From Mycolicibacterium stellerae (GTDB taxonomy: Bacteria > Actinomycetota > Actinomycetes > Mycobacteriales > Mycobacteriaceae), in contig NZ_RARC01000003.1 in NCBI RefSeq assembly GCF_003719305.1, positions 1-64,000 of the forward strand: a stretch of DNA of 64,000 nucleotides. The letters run 5' to 3'. How positions within the stretch are numbered: the stretch's first letter is position 1; the number at the start of each line of letters is the position of its first letter. Both the position numbers and the translations under genes were made by a program. This document shows, piece after piece, positions 17,565 through 25,542 of the stretch. The notes beneath the pieces are model-generated. The model was not told the DNA's origin and made no database searches. It worked only from the letters and a program-made list of their open reading frames with translations.

Positions 17565-17588
17565 CTATCTTACTCCGGAGTAAGATAG
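17565..17588. promoter_or_regulatory. Perfect 24-bp palindrome in front of fadE24
   Basis: Each half is CTATCTTACTCC with its exact complement, no spacer. It lies between the hisN stop and the fadE24 start, 56-79 bases upstream of fadE24. The perfect symmetry points to a dimeric (TetR-type) repressor site; no TetR gene is adjacent, so the regulator is encoded elsewhere or is one of those in this window. Confidence 0.75.
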
Positions 17589-17607
17589 AAGTGAAATGTT
17601 AACTGGT

Positions 17608-18387
17608 TCACATCCCGTTGAGCCTGGCCAGCACCGTATCGTGCAGCAATCCGTTGGTCGAAACCGCGCTGACGCCGTGTGGGCCCGGATCGCCGTGGAA
17701 ATTCGTGAACGTGCCGCCCGCCTCCCTCACAAGGATGTCAAGAGGGGCGAGGTCCCACGGATGGAGGTCGGGTTCGATCGCGATGTCGACGGCACCCTCG
17801 GCCACCAGGCAGTGGGACCAGAAATCGCCGTAGGCGCGTACCCGCCAGACCTCGTCGGTGAGGTCGAGGAAACGCGATCGGCGGTCACCCCACCCGGTGA
17901 GGTCGGAGAAGGACAGGCTGGCCGAGGCGAGGTCATCGACTCCGGAGACCGAGATGCGCCGCTTCGCATCGCCGAAGGAGGTGAACGCGCCTTCGCCAGC
18001 GCCTGCCCACCACCGGCGTCCGAGCGCGGGGGCGCTGACGACGCCGACGACGGGGGCGCCGTCGACGAGCAGAGCGATCAGCGTGCACCACACCGGAACC
18101 CCGCGGACGTAGTTCTTCGTGCCGTCGATCGGATCGAGCACCCACTGCCTACCGCTGAAAGCGGGTGTGCCACCGAGCTCTTCGCCGAAAACCGAATCGT
18201 CGGGTCGATGCGCGGCGAGCGCCGAGCGCAACAGCTCTTCGGCTGATTGGTCGGCGTCGGTGACCGGCGTCAGGTCGGGTTTGGTGTCGACACGTAGATC
18301 GAGTGCACCGAACCGGTCCAGGGTCAGTGCGTCGGCGGCGTCGGCCATCTCCAACGCGAGGGCGAGATCATTTGCGACCGAGGTCAT
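17608..18387 (-). CDS. hisN: Histidinol-phosphatase / inositol monophosphatase family
   Basis: A 259-residue metal-dependent phosphatase of the IMPase fold. Metal ligands are in VFGEELGG (Glu), [15 protein letters not shown] (DPxDGT) and [17 protein letters not shown] (WDxAP). Size and linkage with fadE24 match Rv3137 of M. tuberculosis, assigned as the histidinol-phosphate phosphatase HisN of histidine biosynthesis. Its ATG at 18385-18387 lies inside a sequence that is repeated at 24.2 kb, where a truncated copy of its first codons is left behind. The promoter region upstream is part of the same repeat. Confidence 0.88.
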   Translation of the reverse strand: MTSVANDLALALEMADAADALTLDRFGALDLRVDTKPDLTPVTDADQSAEELLRSALAAHRPDDSVFGEELGGTPAFSGRQWVLDPIDGTKNYVRGVPVWCTLIALLVDGAPVVGVVSAPALGRRWWAGAGEGAFTSFGDAKRRISVSGVDDLASASLSFSDLTGWGDRRSRFLDLTDEVWRVRAYGDFWSHCLVAEGAVDIAIEPDLHPWDLAPLDILVREAGGTFTNFHGDPGPHGVSAVSTNGLLHDTVLARLNGM

Positions 18388-18416
18388 GGCAGCAGTCCTA
18401 CCATGGCCCCGTGTGG
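18354..18416. repeat. Left direct repeat flanking the 18.4-24.2 kb island
   Basis: This holds the first codons of hisN, its upstream region and, facing right, TACCAT, six bases and GTGTGG. The same order occurs at 24171-24228. The core GCGACCGAGGTCATGGCAG is identical in both. This copy is the intact hisN end; its rightward GTG at 18411 leads into only a short frame antisense to the HAD gene. Confidence 0.8.
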
Positions 18417-18428
18417 TGGGGTGACGAG

Positions 18429-19088
18429 CTAGCGTTCGTCGAGGAAACCCACCAGCACGGCGGTGACGTCTTCGAGGCTGTGGTAGACGCCGGCCGCGCG
18501 GCCTGAAGCGTCGCGATCCACCGGGTACGCAGGGTGCTCCATGCCCAGAACTGTGAGCCCGGCGGCTGCGGCGGCCCGGATGCCGTTGCTCGAGTCCTCC
18601 ACCGCATAACTGCCTGCGCTGCGTGCACCCAACCTGGCGACGGCTTCCTGGTAGACGTCGGGGGCGGGCTTTCCCGCGGCCACCTCGGCGCTGGAAACCG
18701 TCGCGCGGAAGTACTCGCCGACGGGTGTAGTCGTCATCACCCGGTCGATGATCGTGCGGGGCGCCGACGAGGCCAACGCTACCGGGACTCTCGCCGCGGC
18801 AGCCTGCACCAATTCGAGGGCTCCATCGATGAGCGGAACCTGGCCGCGGTCGTACGCCGCCGCGACCACACCGATGACGCGTTGCGCTGCGGCTTGCTCG
18901 TCCATGCCGGTGCGTTGACTGACGTAGCGGGCCCATTCGGGGACGCTTTTGCCCTGGCACGTCGTGGTGTCCTCGGACAGCCATAGGTAGCCGTGCTCGG
19001 CCGACACCGATTCCCAGCCCTGCTCCCACAAGTGCTCGGACATCACCAGCACCCCATCGAGGTCGAACACCACGCACCGGTGTGTCAC
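18429..19088 (-). CDS. HAD superfamily phosphatase (beta-phosphoglucomutase-like)
   Basis: A 219-residue HAD subfamily IA hydrolase. Motif I is [17 protein letters not shown], motif II ALASSAP, the Lys of motif III is in [14 protein letters not shown] and motif IV is [13 protein letters not shown]. Such enzymes dephosphorylate or isomerise sugar phosphates or related small phosphates. Its ATG overlaps the TGA of the FGGY kinase gene (19085-19088), so the kinase and phosphatase are coupled. It is the last gene of the island operon. Confidence 0.9.
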   Translation of the reverse strand: MTHRCVVFDLDGVLVMSEHLWEQGWESVSAEHGYLWLSEDTTTCQGKSVPEWARYVSQRTGMDEQAAAQRVIGVVAAAYDRGQVPLIDGALELVQAAAARVPVALASSAPRTIIDRVMTTTPVGEYFRATVSSAEVAAGKPAPDVYQEAVARLGARSAGSYAVEDSSNGIRAAAAAGLTVLGMEHPAYPVDRDASGRAAGVYHSLEDVTAVLVGFLDER

Positions 19089-20611
19089 CGTCGAGCCTCA
19101 TCTCGCGAGTTGTGATAGATCGGATAGAGGGCGTCGTAGAGCCGTTTGTACTGGGCATACCGGGCGCAGTATTCGCGCGAACGGCCCGCATCGGGCAGAT
19201 AGGTATGGGTAACCGCCACCCGGTCGGCGAGGAACGAGTAGTCGGGCTTGACCCCGCTCCCTACCAGTGCGCAGGCGGCGGCTCCGATCGCCCCGGCATC
19301 CTGCGGTGCGGCGATGGTTTCCAGCGGACGCTCCAGGACGTCGGCGATGATCTGAGTCCACACCGATCCCATCGATCCGCCGCCCACCGCGCGGATCCTC
19401 TTGATCCTCTCTCCGTAGTCGAGCCCGTACTGCAGTGCCCACCGCATCTGAAAGGCCACGCCCTCCATGACGGCGCGCAGGAAGTGTCCTGGTCCGTGGT
19501 GCAAGCTCAGGCCCACGAACGAGGCGCGGGCAGCGTCGTCGAATACCGGTACGCGCTCTCCGCTGAGCCAGGGCGCGAACAACAGGCCATCCATATCGTG
19601 TGCACTGTCCCGCGCCATCTGTTCCACCTGTGTGTAGTCCACCGAGCCGGGATCGCCGAGCCCCAGCATGCGCACCGCCCAGGCAAGCGCCGCACCGCCG
19701 GTGGCGATTTCGAGCCAGAGGATCCACTGGTGGGCCTCGGCGTGCGCGAGTGCCCCAAGTTGGTGACACGGATCGACGCGCCGCTCGGACATCATCAAGC
19801 CGAAATACACCGCCGTGCCGAGGCTGACGTGAAGGTCGCCCGGATCGACTGCGCCAGAGCCCAATTGGCTTGCAGGCACGTCGCCGACGCCGACGTACAC
19901 CGGGGTGTCGGCGGGCAAGCCGAGTCGATGCGCGATATCGGGCAAGAGCCGACCGGCCACGTCAGTAGCGGCGCGGACGGCGGGAAGCTTGTCGGGATCT
20001 ATCCCCGCCGCCTCACACGCGTCGCTGTCCCAGTCGCGGGTGTCATGGGCGAAAAGCCGATAGGCCGATGCCCCGGCGTGATCGGTGACCGCCACGCCCG
20101 TTAGATGCAGGACGACAGCTTCCTTGCAGTCCAACAGCTTGGCCGTGCGGGCATACACCTCGGGCGCAGTGTCACGGAGCCAGAGAATCTTCGGCACGAT
20201 GTCTTTGGCGGATACGACCGCGGTGAAACGTTTGAACTGCACACTGGGCGGCATGATCTCGGCTAGCGCCCGAGCGGCGCCCTCAGCGCGTTGATCGAGC
20301 CAGCTGATCATCGGAATCAGCGGCTTGCCTGATTCGTCGACCGCCACGAGATTGAACATCTGGGCGGTGACGCTGATCCCATCGATGGAGACGGAAGTGT
20401 CACCAGCGCCTGTTACTCGTGTTAGCAACTCGTCAGCGGCATCCAGCAACAACCTGATGATCAGGTCGAGATCCTGCTCGACGCCGGCGTCGCCGACCAT
20501 CTGAATTCCATAGCCGCGGTAGGAGCTGTCCAGCAGCGCGCCGTCGGCGTCGACCACCACGACCTTCACGCCGCTGGTGCCGATGTCGAACGCCAGGAAG
20601 TGCGGGCTCAT
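19085..20611 (-). CDS. FGGY family carbohydrate kinase
   Basis: A 508-residue FGGY kinase, which phosphorylates sugars or polyols with ATP. The first ATP-site strand is [20 protein letters not shown], a substrate-contact region is [15 protein letters not shown], and the catalytic region is [21 protein letters not shown] with the adenosine motif [19 protein letters not shown]. It is closest in layout to xylulokinase but the substrate cannot be read from sequence. It lies 30 bases downstream of the aminotransferase gene. Pairing with an amino-compound permease rather than a sugar transporter is unusual. Confidence 0.9.
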   Translation of the reverse strand: MSPHFLAFDIGTSGVKVVVVDADGALLDSSYRGYGIQMVGDAGVEQDLDLIIRLLLDAADELLTRVTGAGDTSVSIDGISVTAQMFNLVAVDESGKPLIPMISWLDQRAEGAARALAEIMPPSVQFKRFTAVVSAKDIVPKILWLRDTAPEVYARTAKLLDCKEAVVLHLTGVAVTDHAGASAYRLFAHDTRDWDSDACEAAGIDPDKLPAVRAATDVAGRLLPDIAHRLGLPADTPVYVGVGDVPASQLGSGAVDPGDLHVSLGTAVYFGLMMSERRVDPCHQLGALAHAEAHQWILWLEIATGGAALAWAVRMLGLGDPGSVDYTQVEQMARDSAHDMDGLLFAPWLSGERVPVFDDAARASFVGLSLHHGPGHFLRAVMEGVAFQMRWALQYGLDYGERIKRIRAVGGGSMGSVWTQIIADVLERPLETIAAPQDAGAIGAAACALVGSGVKPDYSFLADRVAVTHTYLPDAGRSREYCARYAQYKRLYDALYPIYHNSRDEARR

Positions 20612-20641
20612 CGAAGTCTCCGCTCACCCCGGTTCAAGAAG

Positions 20642-21742
20642 CTACACCTGGCCGACGGGCAGTAGAAGCTCTTCGAACAGCTTGAGAAACCGGTCGTTCT
20701 GCTCGATGGTCCCGACCGTCACCCGGACGTGGGACCCCTTCAGCCCGTGTGCACCCATGGCCCTGATCAGGATGTCCTCCGCAAGGAGTGTGTCGACGAC
20801 AGCCGAGACTGAGCGACCGCTCGCGGAGATGTCAGCCAGGACGAAGTTGCCGTCGGAGGGATACGATTCGACCCCGTCCATCTTCTGCATCGCCGCGTGC
20901 AACCGATCGGCTTCCGAGCTGATGAACTCGCGTCGCCGCTTCAGCTCTTCCGGTTCGGCAAGTGCCTGCAGACAGCCCCAGATCCCCATCAAGCTGATGC
21001 TGAATGGAATCCGAACTCTTTGGACGATGTCGATGAGTTCGGGGTCGCCGATCAAGTAGCCGACGCGCAACGCGGCCAGCCCGAACCCCTTCGACATGGT
21101 CCGCGCGATGACGAGGTTCGGATGGTCGGCGACGAGCGGTGCGAATGATTCGGCGTAGCCGCACTCAAGGTACGCCTGGTCGACCACCGTGGGGATGCCG
21201 GTGTCAAGCAGGCGCACGAGCTGGTCTCTGCGCCAACCCTTTCCGGTCGGGTTGTTGGGGCTGCATAGGAAGATGATCGTCGTTTTGTCGGTGATGGCGC
21301 CGAGCATGGCCTCGACGTCCAGATCCCACGAGGACGTCAACGGCACGGCTTTCGGAACGCCGCCGTTGATACGCGTCTGGCTCTCGAAGAACGCATAGGT
21401 GGGCGACGCGATGATCGTCTCGTCGCCGGGGCCGACCAGCAACCGCACCAACACGTCGAGCACTTCCGTCGAACCGTTGCCCAGGACGATCGACTCCGGC
21501 GGCACGGAGTTGTACCGCGCCAGAGCCGCCACGAGATCTTTGCCCGAATAAGGGTAGAGATGTCCGATGTCGAAGGCATCCCGCACCGCCGCCCGGACTC
21601 CCTCGGACGGCGGGATCGGGCATTCGTTGGACATCATTCTCGCGAGTTGACGGTGCTGCCAAGCGAAGTCGTGATGTTCGGCGTTGTAGGGTGCAGCGCT
21701 GCGGAATCCCCGCTTGACGAAGCGGTCTACTGTCTGGCTCAC
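20642..21742 (-). CDS. Histidinol-phosphate aminotransferase-like PLP enzyme
   Basis: A 366-residue fold-type I aminotransferase of the HisC branch. The PLP lysine is Lys218 in IARTMSKGFGLAALRVGY, the SPNNPTGKGW stretch is at 161-170, and VVDQAYLECGY carries the pyridine-contacting Asp. HisC-like enzymes accept amino alcohol phosphates or aromatic amino acids. The gene overlaps the APC permease gene by four bases (21739-21742). In this context a substrate delivered by the permease, before or after phosphorylation by the FGGY kinase, is likely; that is inference. It is not a histidine-operon gene by context. Confidence 0.88.
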   Translation of the reverse strand: MSQTVDRFVKRGFRSAAPYNAEHHDFAWQHRQLARMMSNECPIPPSEGVRAAVRDAFDIGHLYPYSGKDLVAALARYNSVPPESIVLGNGSTEVLDVLVRLLVGPGDETIIASPTYAFFESQTRINGGVPKAVPLTSSWDLDVEAMLGAITDKTTIIFLCSPNNPTGKGWRRDQLVRLLDTGIPTVVDQAYLECGYAESFAPLVADHPNLVIARTMSKGFGLAALRVGYLIGDPELIDIVQRVRIPFSISLMGIWGCLQALAEPEELKRRREFISSEADRLHAAMQKMDGVESYPSDGNFVLADISASGRSVSAVVDTLLAEDILIRAMGAHGLKGSHVRVTVGTIEQNDRFLKLFEELLLPVGQV

Positions 21743-23226
21743 CGGACGATACCTCCCTGGGGTACGCCGGCCTGCACACGATTGATACGACCACGAAGAA
21801 TCACCGCGTACCAGATGCCTGCCAGAACGAAGAACACTCCCGCTGTCAGTGCGGTCTGATGGTTCAGCTCAGGAACGGTGAGGCACAGCACGACCAGAGC
21901 GCACCACACGAGCGCGGCGATCCGCACCGGACCGGCTAGGCCGCCGAGGTCGAAACTCGTTTTGGTGGGCAGTGTCCCGCGCTTGGAGGCGACGAGGACG
22001 GCAATGACGGTCAGCCCATACACCGCGTAGTAGCCGAGCGCCGCCATGCCGACGATGAGCGCCATGGCCTGTGTTGAGCCGTACGTGCCGACCAGTCCGA
22101 GGATCAAGCTGAACGCGGCCACCACCAGCAGCGCTACACTCGGCGACTTCGTCTTCGGCGACACCGCCTTCAAAACCGACGAACCCGGCAGCATGTTGTC
22201 GCGCGACAGCGAGAACATCAACCGGCTGGCGGCCGCCATGTTGGCCAACCCGCCGGCGTAGAGCGCGATCATCGCGACGGCCTCGAAAATGGTTGCGCCA
22301 GTGGTCCCAAGCGCGGTCTCCAAGATGTGTGCCACCGGAACGTCGGCGCCGACGGTATCCGCGAGGTTGTCGATGTTGATGGTCAGGCCGACGATCATGA
22401 AGAAGCCGACGACGACGGCGAAGAGCAGTGAGCGGATCACAGCCTTCGGGACGTGGCGGGTGGCCAACTTCGTCTCCTCGGCGAGGTCGGCGGCGCCCTC
22501 GAAGCCCGTCAGAACCCACATCGCCAGCAGGCCCGACAGCAGGAACGCCGTTGTGAAGCCGTTGCCCTCCGCGACGGAGCTCGTGGTTAGGAAGCTGAAG
22601 CTCTGAACCGGGTTGGTGATGAATCCGACGATCAGCAGGATCGCGGTCAGGATGATGGAGAGGCCGATCTCGACGGTGAAGGCGACGGCGTTGTTGATGC
22701 GTGAGGCGATCCGGACGCCGGCCAGGTTGATGGCCAACTGGGACGCAAGCACGATGAGCACGACGGTGAGCGTCGACGTCGGGGTTATCTCGATTCCCAA
22801 CCTGTTCAACAGTATTGGCGCCAACCCGAAGTTGAGCCCGGTGAAGCCGGGGATGAAGGCCATCAATCCGGCCCATCCGACGAACCATCCGTAGTGCGAG
22901 TTGATCAGTCGGCTGGTCCATTGATAGGCGTAGCCGCTGATCGGCATGCGGCCCGCTAACTCGGCCAGTACCAACGCGACAAGGAGTTGGCCGATAGAGA
23001 CGATGAGCCATGTCCACACGAAGACAGGTCCAACCATCCCCAGCGAGTAGGCGAAGGTGGTGAAAACGCCTGCGGTGACACACATACAGGAGATGGAGAT
23101 CGAGAACGAGCTCCACGCCCCCATGGAGCGTTCGAGCTGTGGTTCGTAGCCGAAGGCCCGTAACTCGTCTTCGTCGGAAGCTGGCGTTGCCGCCTCCGCT
23201 GTCCTGGACAACTGGTCATCGGTCAT
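21739..23226 (-). CDS. APC superfamily amino acid/amine permease
   Basis: A 495-residue membrane protein with about 12 predicted transmembrane segments, beginning GYEPQLERSMGAWSSFSISI and the family-typical glycine-rich TM1. It contains MWVLTGFEGAADLAEETK, the conserved GFE..ADLAEE element of the amino acid/choline transporter branch. APC carriers import amino acids, choline, ethanolamine or related amines. It is the first enzyme/transport gene of the island operon, 63 bases downstream of the GntR gene, and it defines the pathway substrate as probably an amine. Confidence 0.9.
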   Translation of the reverse strand: MTDDQLSRTAEAATPASDEDELRAFGYEPQLERSMGAWSSFSISISCMCVTAGVFTTFAYSLGMVGPVFVWTWLIVSIGQLLVALVLAELAGRMPISGYAYQWTSRLINSHYGWFVGWAGLMAFIPGFTGLNFGLAPILLNRLGIEITPTSTLTVVLIVLASQLAINLAGVRIASRINNAVAFTVEIGLSIILTAILLIVGFITNPVQSFSFLTTSSVAEGNGFTTAFLLSGLLAMWVLTGFEGAADLAEETKLATRHVPKAVIRSLLFAVVVGFFMIVGLTINIDNLADTVGADVPVAHILETALGTTGATIFEAVAMIALYAGGLANMAAASRLMFSLSRDNMLPGSSVLKAVSPKTKSPSVALLVVAAFSLILGLVGTYGSTQAMALIVGMAALGYYAVYGLTVIAVLVASKRGTLPTKTSFDLGGLAGPVRIAALVWCALVVLCLTVPELNHQTALTAGVFFVLAGIWYAVILRGRINRVQAGVPQGGIVR

Positions 23227-23289
23227 GCGGGATTCACTTTCTTCGGCGGGGTTAGCGGTGCTTGATCGGTTGGGTTGCCTTTACGTGCG

Positions 23290-24084
23290 TCAGCCTTTGT
23301 CCTGCGGATTGCGCCTACCGGTGACATCGGTTCGGTCGCGGCGGAGGCGCTGCACTGTGAGGCTGAAGACGCCGGGGACGTAGTGCTCTTGCGACATCAG
23401 GACTGGAACACCGCCCGCGGACCGTTCTGTCTGCTCGAGGCGCAGCAGGGGGCTGTTGCGCGGGCAGTCCAGCATCTTGGCCAGGCGAACGCTGGCGACA
23501 ACCGGTGAGATCTCGGCAACGCCGCCGACAAGATGGACGCCGCATCGGCTTTCCAGGAACTGATAGATCGATCCGCCGTCATAGGAAGGGGACCCCGCTG
23601 CCTCGAGGATGCTGAGTGGGATCACGTCGAAGCCGTGGGTTGCGGGCACTCCGTCGACGCGGATGAGGCGCTCGACTCTGAAGGCTTCGGCATCTTCGGG
23701 CAGCTCGAGCGCGGCGGTGATCCATGCCCTGATCGGCCCGACCTTCGCCTCCATGACTTCGACATTGAGGTTGGCCTTCGCGGCCGTGACCGCTTCTGTG
23801 ACTCCGATGTCGAGGTCGAGCACGCTGTGGACACGTGTCCGCTTGGGCGTCACGAAGGTGCCGACGCCATGCACACGACGGATCAATCCGTCGCGCTCGA
23901 GCCCACTGAGAATCTCGCGCAGGGTCGGTCTGCTGATGCCGTAGCGCTTCGCGAAGTCCGGTTCGGACGGCAGTTTCTCGTTCGGCGCGTATGTGCCATT
24001 GGTTATTTCGGTCGCGAGCTGCTGGCGCACCTCTTCGGAGAGCAACTGCCGCTGCTCGCGTCGTATGTCCGGCCCCTGAGCCAC
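23290..24084 (-). CDS. GntR family (HutC/UTRA type) regulator
   Basis: A 264-residue regulator. The winged helix (about 10-80) has LPSEPDFAKRYGISRPTLREI and the wing RVHGVGTFV. The C-terminal UTRA ligand domain includes VERLIRVDGVPATHGFDVIPL and SQEHYVPGVFSL. UTRA domains sense small pathway metabolites such as sugar or amino-compound phosphates. The start is GTG at 24082-24084; an inverted repeat begins one base upstream, so it probably represses itself and the downstream genes. It is the first gene of the island operon. Confidence 0.9.
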   Translation of the reverse strand: MAQGPDIRREQRQLLSEEVRQQLATEITNGTYAPNEKLPSEPDFAKRYGISRPTLREILSGLERDGLIRRVHGVGTFVTPKRTRVHSVLDLDIGVTEAVTAAKANLNVEVMEAKVGPIRAWITAALELPEDAEAFRVERLIRVDGVPATHGFDVIPLSILEAAGSPSYDGGSIYQFLESRCGVHLVGGVAEISPVVASVRLAKMLDCPRNSPLLRLEQTERSAGGVPVLMSQEHYVPGVFSLTVQRLRRDRTDVTGRRNPQDKG

Positions 24085-24085
24085 A

Positions 24086-24119
24086 GTTGTAAGATGTCAG
24101 ACAACAACAGGGCTGTCAA
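24086..24119 (-). promoter_or_regulatory. GntR operator and promoter region
   Basis: GTTGT and ACAAC form 5-base arms with a 10-base centre at 24086-24105, one base upstream of the GntR start codon. A TTGACA (-35-like) lies at 24119-24114 on the minus strand; the -10 is weak. The layout fits an autorepressed, near-leaderless transcript. Confidence 0.5.
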
Positions 24120-24170
24120 TGGATGAGACTCGTATCGGCATCCGCGCCGTCACCGCTCGAGCACTGACAC

Positions 24171-24228
24171 ACACGAGCGCGGCCATTCGCGACCGAGGTC
24201 ATGGCAGCCCTACCATGGCCGTGTGTGG
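24171..24228. repeat. Right direct repeat flanking the 18.4-24.2 kb island
   Basis: A second copy of the sequence at 18354-18416. On the minus strand it keeps ATG plus about ten codons of hisN (MTSVAN...) that then lose similarity; on the plus strand it keeps TACCAT, six bases and GTGTGG, which here start the membrane protein gene. Indels (CAGT and CC missing relative to the left copy) show that the duplication is old. Confidence 0.8.
24211..24216 (+). promoter_or_regulatory. -10 box of a leaderless promoter
   Basis: TACCAT with a six-base spacer to the GTG at 24223, the same geometry seen at 35842, 46882 and 53620. It predicts transcription starting at or next to the start codon. Confidence 0.55.
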
Positions 24229-24564
24229 GAATTCGGCATGCTGGTGCTGCTCATCGGTGCGGTGGCCCTGATCGCGGGTCCGTGGATCATGCGTCGGCGC
24301 GGCATGCGCGGTGAGATGGCGCAGGGCAACCTGCTGGTCACCGGCGTCAGCCCACGGCCCGACGAGACCGGTCGGCAGTTCGTGACGATCACCGGCGTCA
24401 TCAACGGCCCGACCGTCAACGAGCACGTGGTGTACCAACGTCTCGAGGTCGACGTCGACGAATGGCCGACGATGGGGCAGCTGTTCCCCGTCGTTTACGC
24501 GCCGAACAACCCGGACAAGTGGGCCTTCGCGCCTTCGGGCGATCAACCACCGCCCATTACCTGA
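24223..24564 (+). CDS. Small membrane protein, unknown function
   Basis: A 113-residue protein with one N-terminal transmembrane helix (FGMLVLLIGAVALIAGPWIM), a basic stop-transfer stretch RRRGMRG and a beta-rich soluble part (FVTITGVINGPTVNEHVVYQRLEVDVDEWP, with a YAPNNPDKW turn). It is reminiscent of DUF3592-like domains, but I am not certain. The GTG at 24223 is chosen because it lies six bases past TACCAT. Before the island arrived this gene was probably divergent from, and next to, hisN. Confidence 0.75.
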   Translation: MWEFGMLVLLIGAVALIAGPWIMRRRGMRGEMAQGNLLVTGVSPRPDETGRQFVTITGVINGPTVNEHVVYQRLEVDVDEWPTMGQLFPVVYAPNNPDKWAFAPSGDQPPPIT

Positions 24565-24609
24565 TTGACTCTGCGTTGGTGGCGTCGGCCACTCGCGTTT
24601 TGTCGCCAT

Positions 24610-24651
24610 CGCCGCAAAGTCATCGCCGCAAAGTCATCGCCGCAAAGTCAT
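24610..24651 (+). repeat. Three tandem 14-bp repeats in a gene leader
   Basis: CGCCGCAAAGTCAT occurs three times head to tail without a mismatch at 24610, 24624 and 24638, ending 17 bases before the start of the PPOX gene. Confidence 0.95.
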
Positions 24652-24668
24652 TGTTCGGAGAGGAACGC

Positions 24669-25073
24669 GTGCCCCAATCCCTGCCCGAAGGTCTGCTCGA
24701 TCTGCTTCGCAAGCCCAGCCCATGCTTCGTGGCCACGCTGATGCCGGACGGCTCGCCGCAGCTGACGCAGACCTGGGTCACCACCGACGGCGAAAGCGTC
24801 GTGATCAATATCGTCGACGGCATGCAGAAGGCCCGAAATCTCGCCCGCGACGCGCGAGTTGCCGTCAACATCGTCGATCCGGACAACGTGTTCCGCTACT
24901 ACGCCGTCCGCGGTCGCGTCGTCGACATGACCACCGAGGGCGGCCAAGAGAGCATCGACGAGATCTCGCACAAGTACCTCGGCGTCCCGTACCCGAACTT
25001 CACCGGTCAACCGGAAACGCGCGTGCTGATCACCATCGCCGCCGACTCCGTTACGCCGCCCGCACGGGACTGA
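24669..25073 (+). CDS. PPOX-class F420-dependent oxidoreductase
   Basis: A 134-residue split-barrel flavin/deazaflavin protein of the pyridoxamine-phosphate oxidase class (PCFVATLMPDGSPQLTQTWVTT; NLARDARVAVNIVDPDN; RYYAVRGRVVDMT). Mycobacterial members of this size bind F420 and act as reductases or oxidases of small molecules. The GTG at 24669 follows GGAGAGG at a proper distance, so a standard ribosome binding site is used, in contrast to many neighbours. A triple 14-bp tandem repeat lies just upstream of it. Confidence 0.85.
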   Translation: MPQSLPEGLLDLLRKPSPCFVATLMPDGSPQLTQTWVTTDGESVVINIVDGMQKARNLARDARVAVNIVDPDNVFRYYAVRGRVVDMTTEGGQESIDEISHKYLGVPYPNFTGQPETRVLITIAADSVTPPARD

Positions 25074-25074
25074 C

Positions 25075-25530
25075 TCAGGGTTCGGCCGGCTGCGCCCCGG
25101 CGGCGGTCCCGAGCCGCTTCATGATTGCGTCGCGGACGGCATCGGCTCGCACGGCGATCGCGGCGAACAACTCCTCGGTGGCGGGTTCTTCGACCAACCC
25201 GAGAACGATGTGCTCAGTGCCGATGTAGGTGTGCTCCAAGGCCAGTGACTCGCGGAGGGAGTGCTCGAGCACCCTCTTGGCGTCATCGGAGAACCGAATG
25301 TGGCCCGATGGCTCCTCCTCGGCGGACCCGGATTTCTCAATCGCCCACTGCCGCACGTGTCCTGGCTCGACCCCGAGCGAGGCGAGTACGACGCCTGCCG
25401 TTCCGCCCTCAGCCGTCAACGCACCGAGCAGAAGGTGGTGGGGCCCGACGTGGTCCTGTTTGAGCGTCCGCGCCTCACCCTGCGAGACAACGACTACGCG
25501 CCGAGCCGACACGGTGAAGCGTTCGAACAT
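25075..25530 (-). CDS. Clp N-terminal domain protein
   Basis: A 151-residue protein consisting of a double Clp-N domain similar to the start of ClpC: MFERFTVSARRVVVVSQGEA and, in the second repeat, FSDDAKRVLEHSLRESLALEHTYIGTEHIVLGL. The ATPase domains of ClpC are missing, so it cannot unfold substrates itself. Such stand-alone N-domains may act as adaptors or decoys for ClpC. It is convergent with the PPOX gene (1-base gap) and lies 12 bases downstream of fprA. Confidence 0.88.
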   Translation of the reverse strand: MFERFTVSARRVVVVSQGEARTLKQDHVGPHHLLLGALTAEGGTAGVVLASLGVEPGHVRQWAIEKSGSAEEEPSGHIRFSDDAKRVLEHSLRESLALEHTYIGTEHIVLGLVEEPATEELFAAIAVRADAVRDAIMKRLGTAAGAQPAEP

Positions 25531-25542
25531 GCCTGACCCTCG

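Noticed and set aside
18411..18506. A 31-codon gene starting at the left-repeat GTG
   Set aside because: The promoter box and GTG are copies of those of the gene at 24223; the frame runs antisense to the HAD gene and ends quickly, so it is a by-product of the duplication.
17608..21742. A histidine biosynthesis cluster (hisN next to a HisC-like gene)
   Set aside because: The HisC-like gene belongs to the permease/kinase island that is separated from hisN by a duplicated junction, so the proximity looks accidental.
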